From Mameliella sp. MMSF_3455 (lineage in GTDB: Bacteria > Pseudomonadota > Alphaproteobacteria > Rhodobacterales > Rhodobacteraceae): DNA of 47,414 nt. The stretch spans positions 1 to 47,414 of the forward strand of contig NZ_JASHJL010000040.1 in assembly GCF_030733205.1 (NCBI RefSeq), read 5' to 3'. The notes beneath the pieces are model-generated. The model did no database searches, was not told where the DNA came from, and saw only the letters and a program-made list of their open reading frames with translations. A program made the position numbers and the translations under genes. Shown here one piece after another: positions 7,751 through 16,884 of the stretch; position 1 is the first letter of the stretch, and each line of letters begins with the position of its first letter.

Positions 7751-9112
7751 ATGACCCAGAATCCTCCTGACCTGCGCCCCGATCTTGCCCGGGCCCGCGT
7801 GACCGAAACCGCCCGTCCCGGCCAGCCCACCATCGGCATGGTCAGCCTTGGCTGTCCCAAGGCCCTGGTCGACAGCGAACGCATCCTGACCCGGCTCAGG
7901 GCCGAGGGCTATGGAATCTCTCCTGATTATTCAGGTGCCGATGCGGTGATCGTCAACACCTGTGGTTTCCTCGACAGCGCCAAGGCCGAAAGCCTGGACG
8001 CGATCGGAGAAGCGCTGAACGAAAATGGCCGTGTGATCGTCACCGGCTGCCTTGGGGCAGAGCCCGAGTATATCACCGGCGCGCATCCCAAGGTGCTGGC
8101 CGTCACCGGGCCGCATCAGTACGAACAGGTGCTGGACGCGGTCCATGCCGCCGTGCCGCCCGATCCCGATCCTTTCGTCGACCTGCTGCCTGCATCGGGC
8201 GTCAGCCTGACGCCGCGCCATTTCAGCTATCTCAAGATCTCCGAAGGCTGCAATCACGCCTGCAAGTTCTGCGTGATCCCCGACATGCGCGGCAAACTGG
8301 TCAGCCGGCCGCACCGCGCGGTGCTGCGCGAGGCGGAAAAACTGGTCGAGGCCGGGGTTCAGGAACTGCTGGTCATCAGCCAGGACACATCGGCCTATGG
8401 CACCGACTGGAAGAACCGAGAGACGAAGTTTCCGCTCTTGGATCTTGCGCGCGACCTGGGATCGCTCGGCGCCTGGGTGCGGATGCATTACGTCTATCCC
8501 TACCCCTATGTGCGTGAGCTGATCCCGCTCATGGCCGAGGGCAAGGTGCTGCCTTACCTCGACATTCCCTTCCAGCACGCCCACCCGGACACGTTGCGCC
8601 GGATGGCGCGACCCGCCGCCGCAACCCGGACGCTGGACGAGATCGCCGCCTGGCGCGAGATCTGCCCGGAAATCACGCTGCGCTCGACCTTTATCGTCGG
8701 CTACCCCGGTGAGACCGAGGAGGAATTCCAGACCCTGCTGGAGTGGATGGACGAGGCGCAACTGGATCGTGTTGGTTGCTTCCAGTACGAGAATGTCGCG
8801 GGCGCCCGGGCCAACGCCTTGCCCGATCACGTCCCCGAAGAGGTCAAGGCCGAACGCTGGGCGCGGTTCATGGAAAAGGCGCAGGCGATTTCCGAGGCGA
8901 AGCTGGCGGCGAAACTCGGCACGCGGCAGGAGGTGATCGTCGACGAGGTGGACGAGGACGGCATCGCCACCTGCCGGACCAAGGCCGACGCGCCTGAAAT
9001 CGACGGAAACCTGTTCATTGACGAAGGCGCCGCGCACCTGCGGCCCGGGCAGATCGTCACCGTCGAGGTGGACGAGACTGGGGAATACGACCTTTGGGGG
9101 CGCCTGGTCTGA
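7751..9112 (+). CDS. rimO: Ribosomal protein S12 methylthiotransferase RimO
   Basis: 453-residue radical-SAM enzyme that adds a methylthio group to the conserved aspartate of ribosomal protein S12. The N-terminal UPF0004 domain supplies three iron-sulfur ligands (Cys35 in [12 protein letters not shown], Cys71 in VNTCGF, Cys100 in VTGC). The radical-SAM cluster is at Cys167, Cys171 and Cys174 (GCNHACKFC). A TRAM domain closes the protein (about 385-453). [12 protein letters not shown] separates RimO from the tRNA enzyme MiaB. No strong ribosome site precedes the ATG. The gene is complete and converges with the hypothetical gene at 9176. Confidence 0.96.
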   Translation: MTQNPPDLRPDLARARVTETARPGQPTIGMVSLGCPKALVDSERILTRLRAEGYGISPDYSGADAVIVNTCGFLDSAKAESLDAIGEALNENGRVIVTGCLGAEPEYITGAHPKVLAVTGPHQYEQVLDAVHAAVPPDPDPFVDLLPASGVSLTPRHFSYLKISEGCNHACKFCVIPDMRGKLVSRPHRAVLREAEKLVEAGVQELLVISQDTSAYGTDWKNRETKFPLLDLARDLGSLGAWVRMHYVYPYPYVRELIPLMAEGKVLPYLDIPFQHAHPDTLRRMARPAAATRTLDEIAAWREICPEITLRSTFIVGYPGETEEEFQTLLEWMDEAQLDRVGCFQYENVAGARANALPDHVPEEVKAERWARFMEKAQAISEAKLAAKLGTRQEVIVDEVDEDGIATCRTKADAPEIDGNLFIDEGAAHLRPGQIVTVEVDETGEYDLWGRLV

Positions 9113-9175
9113 CACATCCGCAAGGAGGGGCGTGGCTGGGCTGGGGAGTCCCCGGACCAGCCTCGGTCATGGCCC

Positions 9176-9634
9176 TCAGGCGGATTCGTCTTCGAGGTGC
9201 AGCTTCATGTCGATCAGCACCTTCTGCAGCGCCACGGTCTCCTTGAGCAGGCGCTTGGCCTCGTTGGCAGAGATCACCCCGTCCTCGATCGACTGGTTGT
9301 ATTCGGCCATCAGCATGGCGAACCGCTGCGACAGGGCGATCACGTCGGAATTGACCCCGCCCGAGGACTTGGCATTGCGACGGCTTTCATCGAATTGCAG
9401 CTGGATGCCCTTGAGCTCGGCCAGTGCGGCGGTGACATGAGGGTAAGAGGCGGCCTCTTCAAGCGCGGCGACCGCATCCACCGGCATGTACCTGTCGGCA
9501 TGTTCGGGATAGTCTGAATAGTAGCGGCCGAGGGTCGCCTTGGATTTGCCGGTCAGCTGGCACGCTGCCTCTATACCGACGTCCTTTACCAGGGCCTCGA
9601 TGTGTTTCTTCAGGTACCTTCCGACTACTGACAT
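9176..9634 (-). CDS. Hypothetical protein, HTH-like N-terminus
   Basis: 152 residues, no signal peptide or membrane segment. The first 45 residues (VKDVGIEAACQLTGKSKATLGRY) read like a helix-turn-helix, resembling phage regulatory CII/CP76-type proteins. The C-terminal half is helical and charged (SANEAKRLLKETVALQKVLI), likely a coiled coil or oligomerisation segment. The start at 9634 is set by AAGGAG just upstream. I cannot assign a function; a small DNA-binding regulator is the best guess. It is convergent with rimO, and its upstream region is shared with the palindrome at 9753 and with tdk. Confidence 0.75.
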   Translation of the reverse strand: MSVVGRYLKKHIEALVKDVGIEAACQLTGKSKATLGRYYSDYPEHADRYMPVDAVAALEEAASYPHVTAALAELKGIQLQFDESRRNAKSSGGVNSDVIALSQRFAMLMAEYNQSIEDGVISANEAKRLLKETVALQKVLIDMKLHLEDESA

Positions 9635-9752
9635 TTGTCTCCTTCGCCCCGGCATATGATCCGGGGCCAGTCCAATATCCAGTTCGATTATTGTCCCCGT
9701 CCTGTCATGTCATGCGCAAACGGCTCGGGCGTCAAGGCAACATGACTGATTG

Positions 9753-9766
9753 ACCTTACGTAAGGT
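9753..9766. promoter_or_regulatory. Perfect 14-bp palindrome, possible MerR-type operator
   Basis: ACCTTACGTAAGGT is a perfect inverted repeat in the space between the divergent hypothetical gene (start 9634) and tdk (start 9839). It is preceded by TTG, so TTGACC could be a -35 element overlapped by the operator, as in MerR-family promoters. No regulator of that family is encoded in the window. The role is inferred from symmetry and location only. Confidence 0.45.
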
Positions 9767-9838
9767 TTGTGTTCGCAAGGGTGAATGGCGGCCGGGCCAC
9801 GCTTGCCATGCCCGCAGGGCTGGGGCATGACCCCCGGC

Positions 9839-10426
9839 ATGGCCAAGCTGCACTTTCACTATTCGACGATGAATGCCGGCAAGTCGACATTGCTGTTGCA
9901 GGCGGCGCACAACTACAACGAACGCGGGATGGAAACCTACCTGCTGACCGCTGCGGTGGATAATCGCGCGGGCGCGGGTCAGATCGGCTCGCGGATTGGC
10001 TTGGCGCGTCCGGCGGACACCTTCGGGCCAGACACGGATCTTTTTGCAAGGATTTCAGCGCGGCTGGACAAGGGGCCGGTGGCCTGCATCTTCATTGACG
10101 AGGCACAGTTCCTGAAGCGCGACCAGGTCTGGCAGCTTGCGCGTGTCGTGGATGATCTGGGCGTGCCGATCATGGCCTATGGCCTGCGGGTGGACTTCCG
10201 TGGCGAGCTCTTTCCCGGCTCGGCGGCGCTGCTGGCGCTGGCGGATGTCATGCGAGAGGTGCGCACGATCTGCCATTGCGGCCGCAAGGCGACGATGGTG
10301 ATCCGCCAGGGCCCGGGCGGTGAGGTGTTGCGCGACGGTGCCCAGGTGCAGATCGGTGGCAACGAGACCTACGTCAGCCTGTGCCGCAGGCACTGGCGTG
10401 CGGCGATGGCGGGAGAGGCGGGCTAG
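9839..10426 (+). CDS. tdk: Thymidine kinase (type II)
   Basis: 195 residues; phosphorylates thymidine to dTMP in the salvage pathway. The Walker A lies at residues 8-17 (YSTMNAGKST), the DEAQF motif at 87-91, and a TYVSLCRRHW end is present. The zinc site of type II enzymes is complete (Cys145, Cys147, Cys182, His185). MAKLHFHYS is the usual N-terminus, so I place the start at 9839, although in-frame ATGs lie upstream (9785, 9827) and no clear ribosome site marks any of them. A strong terminator follows. Confidence 0.95.
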   Translation: MAKLHFHYSTMNAGKSTLLLQAAHNYNERGMETYLLTAAVDNRAGAGQIGSRIGLARPADTFGPDTDLFARISARLDKGPVACIFIDEAQFLKRDQVWQLARVVDDLGVPIMAYGLRVDFRGELFPGSAALLALADVMREVRTICHCGRKATMVIRQGPGGEVLRDGAQVQIGGNETYVSLCRRHWRAAMAGEAG

Positions 10427-10461
10427 AACGGAAGCCCGCCAGCGATGCCACGGCGCGCCAA

Positions 10462-10489
10462 CCGGGGCATGCTTTCGCGCATGCCCCGG
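10462..10489 (+). terminator. Hairpin terminator after tdk
   Basis: An 11-bp perfect stem, CCGGGGCATGC and GCATGCCCCGG, encloses a six-base loop and is followed by AAAATTT. It lies about 35 bp after the tdk stop. The rest of the 288-base gap up to the MFS gene shows no convincing gene. Confidence 0.7.
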
Positions 10490-10714
10490 AAAATTTCGGG
10501 TCCATTCATGGCGCCGGGATAAACTTGTTGCGCTTCAAGGGCTTGCGCCGGCAGGGCTGACGGCGCATGGGAAGCCCTATGGACAGTGACAATTCCCAGG
10601 CACCGCCGGGCTCGGTTGGAAAGGCCGCGGGGCGCGGCGCCTCGTCCGGGATCAGGGAGCCTGTCTCGCCGCCTTGGAACTTGAAGCCTCCCCCTGATCG
10701 ACTAACCTGCGGCC

Positions 10715-12025
10715 ATGATCCGTCAGCTGCTTCCCGTCAGTGCCCTTTTGTTCGGTTCCGGCCTGTTGCTCTTTGCGGGCGGGATGCACGGTCTGATCCT
10801 GCCGGTACGGGGCGCCGCCGAAGGGTTCGGAGCCACCGAGCTGGGCCTTCTGGGCACCGGCTGGGCGGTGGGTTATGTGGGGGGCTGTTTCTATGTGCCG
10901 CGCATCGTCGGCTCCGTGGGGCATATCCGCGCCTTCGGCGTCATGTGCGCCTTTGCCGCCATCGCCATCCTGTTGCAGGCACTGCTGGTCACGCCCGAAT
11001 TCTGGATCCCGGTGCGCGCGGTGTCGGGGTTCTGCTTTGCCGGGGCGGCGATGATCGTGGAAAGCTGGCTGTCGGACCGGGCCTCGCCGCAGTCGCGGGG
11101 GACGATCTTTGGCGTCTACACGATGGTGAACCTTGGCGCGACGACCGCCGGCCAACTGGCCATCGCGACCGGCGATGCTGGTGGGTTCCTGTTCTTTGCC
11201 GTGGCGGCCATCGTCTACATTCTTGCGCTGGTCCCCACGGCGCTGTCGACGTCAGTGTCCCCTGCGCCGCTGACCTCGGTGCGGTTGAACCTGCCCCTCT
11301 TGTGGCGGAACTCTCCCGTGGCGGTGGTGGCGGTGTTCCTCGTCGGCATTTCAAACGGCTCTTTCGGGACGCTCTCGGCGGTCTATGCCGACAGGGTGGG
11401 GCTGACGCTGGGGGCGATTGCCCTCTTCGCATCGCTCCCGGTGTTGGCGGGGGCTCTCTCGCAGGTGCCGATCGGCTTTGCCTCGGACAGGATGGACCGG
11501 CGCAAGGTCCTGCTGGTGGTGGCCGTGCTGGCGGTGGCGGCAGATTTTGGTTTCATCCTGCTGTCGCCGCAGGACCAGATGATGAACCTGATCCTAGTGT
11601 CGGTCTTTGGCGCGGCGATCTTTGCCATGTACCCGATCATCGTGGCCCATGCGAATGACCACGCGCCCGAGGGCACCTCGATCCAGGTCTCGGGCGGGCT
11701 GTTGATGGTCTACGGGCTGGGCAACATCGCCGGGCCGCTGATCGCCGGTGTCGCCATGTCGGCGGCGGGCGCCTCGGGGCTGTTCCTGACCACCGTCGTG
11801 GCGCACGTCCTGATGATCCTCTACACCGCGCTGCGCATCGTCCAGCGGGCCGCCGTGGCGGAAGAGGACAAGGGCGCCTTCCAGGTGTCGGCCCCGGCGC
11901 GTGTTCTGACGCCCGAGACTGCGGCCCTTGCCGGCGGCGAGGAGGAGGCCGAGACCCTGGAGAAGGCGCTGGAGGCCGAAGAGGCCAATCAGGCCCGTTC
12001 GACCAGCACGGACCCCACCGAATAG
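10715..12025 (+). CDS. MFS transporter
   Basis: 436 residues with about twelve hydrophobic segments. The motif-A region after the second helix is atypical (VGYVGGCFYVPRIVGSVGH). The central loop carries a second motif-A-like segment (VPIGFASDRMDRRKVL). The last 50 residues form an acidic, alanine/glutamate-rich cytoplasmic tail. YcaD-like exporters of the major facilitator superfamily are the closest match I can suggest; the substrate is unknown. No clear ribosome site precedes the ATG. The 3' end overlaps the end of the convergent KAS III-like gene by 37 bp. Confidence 0.88.
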   Translation: MIRQLLPVSALLFGSGLLLFAGGMHGLILPVRGAAEGFGATELGLLGTGWAVGYVGGCFYVPRIVGSVGHIRAFGVMCAFAAIAILLQALLVTPEFWIPVRAVSGFCFAGAAMIVESWLSDRASPQSRGTIFGVYTMVNLGATTAGQLAIATGDAGGFLFFAVAAIVYILALVPTALSTSVSPAPLTSVRLNLPLLWRNSPVAVVAVFLVGISNGSFGTLSAVYADRVGLTLGAIALFASLPVLAGALSQVPIGFASDRMDRRKVLLVVAVLAVAADFGFILLSPQDQMMNLILVSVFGAAIFAMYPIIVAHANDHAPEGTSIQVSGGLLMVYGLGNIAGPLIAGVAMSAAGASGLFLTTVVAHVLMILYTALRIVQRAAVAEEDKGAFQVSAPARVLTPETAALAGGEEEAETLEKALEAEEANQARSTSTDPTE

Positions 12026-13107
12026 CCAGCGCCGAATGAACAGATCACGCCGCGATCGCCCTTGGCCATGTCGTTCGAGTGCTTGGAAAAGGCGATGATC
12101 GACCCGGCAGAAGAGGTGTTGGCGTAGTCCTGTAGGATGTTGGGCTGTTCGCCCGTTTCCGGTTCGCGGCCCAGCACCTTTTTCCCGATGAAATCATTCA
12201 TCGTCTTGTTCGCCTGGTGCAGCCAGAGCCGCCGCAGGTCATCCGCCTGCCAGCCGTGATCGGAGAGGTGGCTCAGGATGTGCGAGGACACCAGCGGCAG
12301 CACCTCCTTGAAGACCTTGCGCCCGTTCTGCATGAACTGCATGTCGCGCCGGTCCTCCATCTGGTCATGCGCGCGGCGCAGAAAGCCCGCGTTGTTGCGG
12401 ATGTTGTTGGAAAACTGCGTGGCACAGCGGGTGGAATGGATCAGCCAGTGATTGCCCTTGGCCTCTTCCGCAGGTTCGATCAATACCGCCGTGCAGACGT
12501 CGCCAAAGATGAAATGGCAGTCCCTGTCGCGCCATTCGAGGTGGCCGGAGCAGATCTCGGGGTTCACCACCAGAGCGCGGCGCGCGCTGCCCGCGCGGAT
12601 CATGTCCGCAGCGGCCTGGATGCCGAAAGTGGCCGAGGAACAGGCCACGTTCATGTCGAAGGCAAAGCCGCCACAGCCCAACAGTTGCTGGATCTCGATG
12701 GCAATTGCCGGGTAGGCGCGTTCGTGGTTCGAGGCGGCGCAGATCACCAGGTCGATCTCTGCCCCGTTTCGGCCCGCCATCTCCAGCGCCTTGGTGCAGG
12801 CGTCCACCGCCATTTCGGCCATGATGCCGGGGGACTCGTCCGGCCGGGCGGGCAGGCGGGGGCACATGCGGTCGGGGTCCAGAACCCCCTCCTTGTCCAG
12901 GACGTAGCGGCTTTCGATGCCAGAGGCGGAAAGGATGAAGTCCGAACTGGAATGGGTCAGCGGCTTGACCTCACCGGCGGCGATACGGCCCGCGTGATCG
13001 GCGTTCCATCGGTCGACATATGCGTTGAAGGCCGTGACAAGCTCGTCGTTGGAAATGCTTTGATCCGGGGTAAAGACACCGTGGCCGGTGATCGCTGGCT
13101 GTGTCAT
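11989..13107 (-). CDS. Beta-ketoacyl-ACP synthase III-like protein
   Basis: 372 residues of the FabH-type thiolase fold. The triad is present: Cys156 in NVACSSATFG, His297 in LWLHQANKTMND, and Asn330 in YANTSSAGSI. Longer than housekeeping FabH (about 320), with an extra N-terminal insertion at about 30-55 and another near 240-260, so it is more likely an accessory KAS III condensing an unusual acyl starter than the main fatty-acid initiator. The start at 13107 has AGGAGGA upstream. It is not accompanied by other fatty-acid genes, so the pathway cannot be named. Tail-to-tail overlap with the MFS gene. Confidence 0.85.
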   Translation of the reverse strand: MTQPAITGHGVFTPDQSISNDELVTAFNAYVDRWNADHAGRIAAGEVKPLTHSSSDFILSASGIESRYVLDKEGVLDPDRMCPRLPARPDESPGIMAEMAVDACTKALEMAGRNGAEIDLVICAASNHERAYPAIAIEIQQLLGCGGFAFDMNVACSSATFGIQAAADMIRAGSARRALVVNPEICSGHLEWRDRDCHFIFGDVCTAVLIEPAEEAKGNHWLIHSTRCATQFSNNIRNNAGFLRRAHDQMEDRRDMQFMQNGRKVFKEVLPLVSSHILSHLSDHGWQADDLRRLWLHQANKTMNDFIGKKVLGREPETGEQPNILQDYANTSSAGSIIAFSKHSNDMAKGDRGVICSFGAGYSVGSVLVERA

Positions 13108-13207
13108 GGGCGCGTCCTCCTGCCCTCGACAGGACCGCAAGCGACGGGCGAGGTCAAGGGAACCCGTCGGGGCAGGCGCGCGTTACCGTAGCGAAAGGAG
13201 GACCGAA

Positions 13208-13453
13208 ATGGACCGACTTGCGCTTTACCTCACCCTCATGAGTGGCAGCGGCATCGCCGGGGCGCTGCTTGTGGTTTTCTTCGCCTTCAACTGGTACAGC
13301 TGGACGGCGATTACCGTTGCCGCCGGGATCGGACTTGTGACCGCATGGCCTTCGGCACGGATGGTTTCCAAACACATCAAGGACAACGACCCGCTGTTTC
13401 ACCGGCGTGAACCCGAAGGCATCCTGCCCGACCCCAACGGACCCGAGCTTTAG
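13208..13453 (+). CDS. Small membrane protein, hypothetical (81 aa)
   Basis: Two hydrophobic segments at about 7-28 ([20 protein letters not shown]) and 32-48 ([16 protein letters not shown]) predict a small inner-membrane hairpin. A polar C-terminal tail ([16 protein letters not shown]) follows. The start at 13208 is fixed by AAAGGAGG at 13195-13202. No family recognised. It is divergent from the KAS III-like gene and its stop overlaps the stop of csaA by four bases. Confidence 0.75.
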   Translation: MDRLALYLTLMSGSGIAGALLVVFFAFNWYSWTAITVAAGIGLVTAWPSARMVSKHIKDNDPLFHRREPEGILPDPNGPEL

Positions 13454-13788
13454 TGCATCCGCGACCCGTTCGGCGCCGCCTGATCCGGGCCGATCAGCAC
13501 GATGGCGCCATCCTGGCCGGATACGCCCAGTACAAGCACCTCTGACCGCATCGGCCCGATCTGGCGCGGTGGAAAGTTGACCACTGCCATGACCTGTTTG
13601 CCGACAAGGTGTTCGGGGTCGTAATGTACAGTGATCTGGGCCGAACTTTTCTTTTCCCCGATCTCGGGGCCAAAATCGATCCAGAGCTTGATCGCCGGTT
13701 TGCGGGCCTCGGGAAAGGGTTCCGCGCGGATCACCGTGCCAAGGCGAATGTCGACCTTCAGGAAATCGTCGAATGTGATCTCAGCCAT
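13450..13788 (-). CDS. csaA: tRNA-binding protein, CsaA-like
   Basis: 112 residues forming a single OB-fold tRNA-binding domain of the EMAP-II/CsaA type. Family features are [16 protein letters not shown] at the N-terminus, [18 protein letters not shown] in the middle, and the C-terminal [12 protein letters not shown]. CsaA binds tRNA and has been described as an export-related chaperone in Bacillus; its role in Alphaproteobacteria is less clear. Its start overlaps the end of proC by eight bases (13781-13788). Both are on the minus strand with csaA first, so the two are probably translationally coupled. Confidence 0.9.
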   Translation of the reverse strand: MAEITFDDFLKVDIRLGTVIRAEPFPEARKPAIKLWIDFGPEIGEKKSSAQITVHYDPEHLVGKQVMAVVNFPPRQIGPMRSEVLVLGVSGQDGAIVLIGPDQAAPNGSRMH

Positions 13789-14593
13789 TGGCCAGCTCCT
13801 TCGACCGGCGCGCAGCCGCTGCCACGGTGGCGCGCATGAGCGGCGGCAAGCCCCTGTCTTCGTTCATCAGCACCTCTAGCCCGGCTTGGGTGGTGCCATT
13901 CGGAGACGTCACGTTGCGGCGTAGCTGTGCGGGGTCTTCACCGGTTTCCTGCGCCAAGGCACCTGCACCCGCCACGGTGGCCCGCGCAAGGGCCATCGCA
14001 AGTTCGGGCGCCAGCCCTTCGGCCTCGCCCGCCTTGGCGAGGCATTCGATCATGTGAAAAACATAGGCGGGGCCAGAGCCACTGACGCCGGTGACGGCAT
14101 CCATCTGGCCTTCGCTCTCCAGCCGGACAACCTCACCCACTGCCGACAGCAGGTCTTCGGCAGTTTTCAGGTGGGCATCCGTGGTCCGTGCATTGCCGAT
14201 AATCGCGGTGATCCCCTTGCCTACAGCAGCGGGCGTATTGGGCATGGCGCGTATGATGGGCACATCGCCAAGGTGCGCCTCGTAGGTGGTGATTGGCGTA
14301 CCTGCGGCGACCGACACGAACAGCGTGTCGCCCTTGGGCAGGGTTTGCAGAGCGGGCAGCGCCTCGCCCATCATCTGCGGTTTGACCGCGATCAGCACGA
14401 CGGCGGGACTGTCGCCGAAACCTTTGTTAATATGCACGCCCTGCGCCTGCAGCCAGTCCGAGGGGTGCGGATCCTGTACCCGCACGCTGTCCGCCGGCAA
14501 TCCGCGCGCCAGCCACCCGGCCAGCATCGCCGATCCCATCTTGCCGCATCCCAAGAGTGCAAGCCCGCGCCGGGCGAGGTCTGTATCCTGCAT
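13781..14593 (-). CDS. proC: Pyrroline-5-carboxylate reductase
   Basis: About 270 residues; last step of proline synthesis, reducing pyrroline-5-carboxylate with NAD(P)H. An N-terminal Rossmann motif ([11 protein letters not shown]) and the C-terminal ProC signature ([20 protein letters not shown], then [16 protein letters not shown]) are clear. I favour the ATG at 14593, with GGGGGA just ahead; an in-frame ATG at 14605 is possible. It is the distal gene of a csaA-proC pair in reading order from 13788 to 13781, with an eight-base overlap. The length is normal for the family. Confidence 0.95.
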   Translation of the reverse strand: MQDTDLARRGLALLGCGKMGSAMLAGWLARGLPADSVRVQDPHPSDWLQAQGVHINKGFGDSPAVVLIAVKPQMMGEALPALQTLPKGDTLFVSVAAGTPITTYEAHLGDVPIIRAMPNTPAAVGKGITAIIGNARTTDAHLKTAEDLLSAVGEVVRLESEGQMDAVTGVSGSGPAYVFHMIECLAKAGEAEGLAPELAMALARATVAGAGALAQETGEDPAQLRRNVTSPNGTTQAGLEVLMNEDRGLPPLMRATVAAAARRSKELANG

Positions 14594-14653
14594 CACGTCC
14601 CCCATGTCTCGTGTCCCGGCGGACCCTAGGCCCGCCGGAAGAGAGGGACAAGA

Positions 14654-16051
14654 TCACTCGGCCATGATCGAGGCGGGGACGGTGCCCTCGTTCAGCCAGG
14701 CCTCAAGCGGGGTCATCGGGTCTAGGCCGGCGGCGTTGATGCCGTCCGGGCCGGGCAGGATGCCACAGTGATCGACGCCGGGCAGCATGAAGAGCGCGAC
14801 GTTTTCCTTCAGCACGTCCTCGCCGCCTGCAACCTCGGCGGCCTTTTCGTACCAGTCCACGGTCTTGTAGGGCGTCACGATACTGTCCGCCCAGCCGTGC
14901 CAGACGATCATCTTGCCCCCTGCCTCGCGGAAGGCGGACAGGTCCGGACTGTCGCCGTTATAGACCTCCGCCATGGTCGTCAGTCGCGCCGGGTCGGCCT
15001 CCATGTCGAAGTCCAGCGGCGACCATTCCGGGCCGGGATCCGTGGCAAAGGCCATGTAACGTCCGAAGTTGGTGACGAAGGCCGGCACCAGCTTGCCGCC
15101 GCCCTTTCCGTTGCCGGTCAGCCAGAGCCACCAGAAGGGCTCTGACCCTTCCGGGATGCCGCCCGGATAGAGCTGCTCTCCGGCGGCATTGCGGGGCCCT
15201 TCGCGCCATTTCGTCAGCGTGTCCATTTGCTGGTTGGTCAGGCCCAACCCGCTGTAGTCCACCTCGCAGGCGCGCGGGTCGGCGATGAAACCATCCTCGG
15301 CCCCGTCCACCTCGTCACACTGTTCATAGACCGCGTCGCCGATCAACTTGGCCTCGTCGGGGCCAAGGATCTGGCTACCATCGGGGGCCGTATTGGCCTG
15401 CACCAGGAAGGCCATCTTGGTTGCCACAAGCCCGGTGTAATCCATCGCGGGTGCGCCCGAGATAATGCCGTCGAACATGTCCGGGTAACGCTGGGCGGCA
15501 ACATGGGCCATGCGCCCGCCGGTGGAACAGCCCTGAAAGATCGCCTGTTCCGAGTCGCTGCCATAGAATGCCCCGATCAGTGCCTGCGCCACGCGGTTGG
15601 TCTCTCCGATGGACCGCCAGCCCCAGTCGCGTTCTGCATGGGGATTGTTGTGCGCCCAGCCCGCATCGACGACAGACAGCCCGTGGTGCCCGCTATCCGA
15701 CGTGGCCGTGGCATAGCCGCGCTCCAGCCCCGGGCGCATGGCGTTGATCCAGCTGCCGCCGGCATCGGCGCGGCCAAGGATGCCGCAGAACCCGCCGCAG
15801 CCGGCCTGGTAGAACTTGCCGTTCCAGCCGTCCAGCGGCAGGCGCACCTCGATGTTGATTGCGGGCAGGGCGGTGGCGCGCACTTCGCAATAGGCGGGCA
15901 GGCCCTCTGCCTCGACCACGCGGGCAGTCTGGACATGGGCGGCGCTCAGGACGGTCTCGCGCAGGGCGGCACAGGACTCGGCGTCCTGCTGGGCCAAGGC
16001 CGGGCTGGCGCCGGCTAATAGAAGTGCCAGCGCCGAAAGGCGGGTTTTCAT
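14654..16051 (-). CDS. Tannase / feruloyl esterase family protein, exported
   Basis: 465 residues with a clean signal peptide (about 1-20, ending PALA), so it acts outside the cytoplasm. The CS-D-HC pattern of the tannase/feruloyl esterase family is present: Cys175-Ser176 in GCSTGGR, Asp in HGWADS, and His-Cys in GVDHCG. The nearby GCGGFCG and calcium-loop-like segment (CDEVDGAEDGFI) are also typical. Such enzymes free hydroxycinnamic or gallic acids from plant esters. The pca/pob cluster two genes away would degrade products of that type, but the actual ester is not shown by sequence. The start at 16051 is set by the signal peptide. Confidence 0.88.
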   Translation of the reverse strand: MKTRLSALALLLAGASPALAQQDAESCAALRETVLSAAHVQTARVVEAEGLPAYCEVRATALPAINIEVRLPLDGWNGKFYQAGCGGFCGILGRADAGGSWINAMRPGLERGYATATSDSGHHGLSVVDAGWAHNNPHAERDWGWRSIGETNRVAQALIGAFYGSDSEQAIFQGCSTGGRMAHVAAQRYPDMFDGIISGAPAMDYTGLVATKMAFLVQANTAPDGSQILGPDEAKLIGDAVYEQCDEVDGAEDGFIADPRACEVDYSGLGLTNQQMDTLTKWREGPRNAAGEQLYPGGIPEGSEPFWWLWLTGNGKGGGKLVPAFVTNFGRYMAFATDPGPEWSPLDFDMEADPARLTTMAEVYNGDSPDLSAFREAGGKMIVWHGWADSIVTPYKTVDWYEKAAEVAGGEDVLKENVALFMLPGVDHCGILPGPDGINAAGLDPMTPLEAWLNEGTVPASIMAE

Positions 16052-16138
16052 GGATAGTCCTCCCTGGGATTTTCTTGTGTGGGCAGAATTGCCGCCCCCC
16101 TGATTCCACTCAAGGGAAATCCCGGGCGAAACGGAAAA

Positions 16139-16160
16139 GGGCGCCGCAATTGCGCCGCCC
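16139..16160 (-). terminator. Hairpin terminator after the YbjN-like gene
   Basis: A 22-bp near-perfect palindrome (GGGCG-C-CGCAATTGCG-C-CGCCC) with one internal mismatch pair. Read on the minus strand it is followed by CTTTTCC. It lies 43 bp after the stop of the gene starting at 16703 and before the feruloyl-esterase gene, so it separates these two transcripts. Confidence 0.65.
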
Positions 16161-16202
16161 CTGTGTTTTGTCTTTTTGCGAGAGCCAGAGAATATCCGGT
16201 CC

Positions 16203-16703
16203 TCAGGCCCGCCCGTAGGCTTCGGCAATGGCAACCTGCATGGATTCTTTTGCGCTCTTGTCAGTCCAGACCATCAGTTGGAAGGCCGGGTAATAGCGCT
16301 CCGAGCTCATGACGGCGGCGCCGATCATCGTGTCGATCTGCTCGGCGCTGGCGACATTGCCACCGGCGAGGACCAGCCCGTACTTGTAGACCATCAGCTT
16401 GTTCTCGGGCCAGTAGCTGAAGGCGCCGGCCCAGCACTGATCGTTGATCAGGTTCAGCCCTTCATAGAGCTCCGGCAAGCGGGACTCTGGCGGCTCCATC
16501 TCGAAGGTGCAGATCATTCGAAGGGTTTCGTCGAAGGCAGACCACGCGAGGGTGATCGAGTAGGTGCGCCACTGACCTTCTACCGCCATCGCGATCTGGT
16601 CGTCCGCGATGCGGTCGAAATCCCAATCGTTGAACTCGGCGATATGCTCGACAAGGTCGATCGGATGCAATTCGTCGTTGAGATACTGCTCGGACAGGGC
16701 CAT
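16203..16703 (-). CDS. YbjN domain-containing protein
   Basis: 166 residues, soluble. The sequence fits the YbjN/type III secretion chaperone-like fold: an N-terminal helix (HPIDLVEHIAEFNDWDFDR), a WRTYSITLAWS strand pair, and a long central helix (RLPELYEGLNLINDQCW). YbjN proteins are thought to act as multicopy suppressors or chaperone-like factors, with no settled biochemical role. The start at 16703 gives the conserved MALSEQYLND beginning. It lies between the esterase gene and pcaQ, all on the minus strand, but the hairpin at 16139 separates it from the esterase. Confidence 0.82.
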   Translation of the reverse strand: MALSEQYLNDELHPIDLVEHIAEFNDWDFDRIADDQIAMAVEGQWRTYSITLAWSAFDETLRMICTFEMEPPESRLPELYEGLNLINDQCWAGAFSYWPENKLMVYKYGLVLAGGNVASAEQIDTMIGAAVMSSERYYPAFQLMVWTDKSAKESMQVAIAEAYGRA

Positions 16704-16884
16704 AAGGACACCCCTTTGATTATAGCGCCGTACTTGGTGATACACCCCCAGCGCTTGCTGCCTGCTCAAGGGTCTGCGGGCTATCCCCGCGCCCTTACCA
16801 GATATGGTGCCTGCCTAAAGAGGGGTGTGTAAAGCGATATTTTGGTAAACATCGCATTAAGTTGTGGACGAGTTCGATTCGGCG

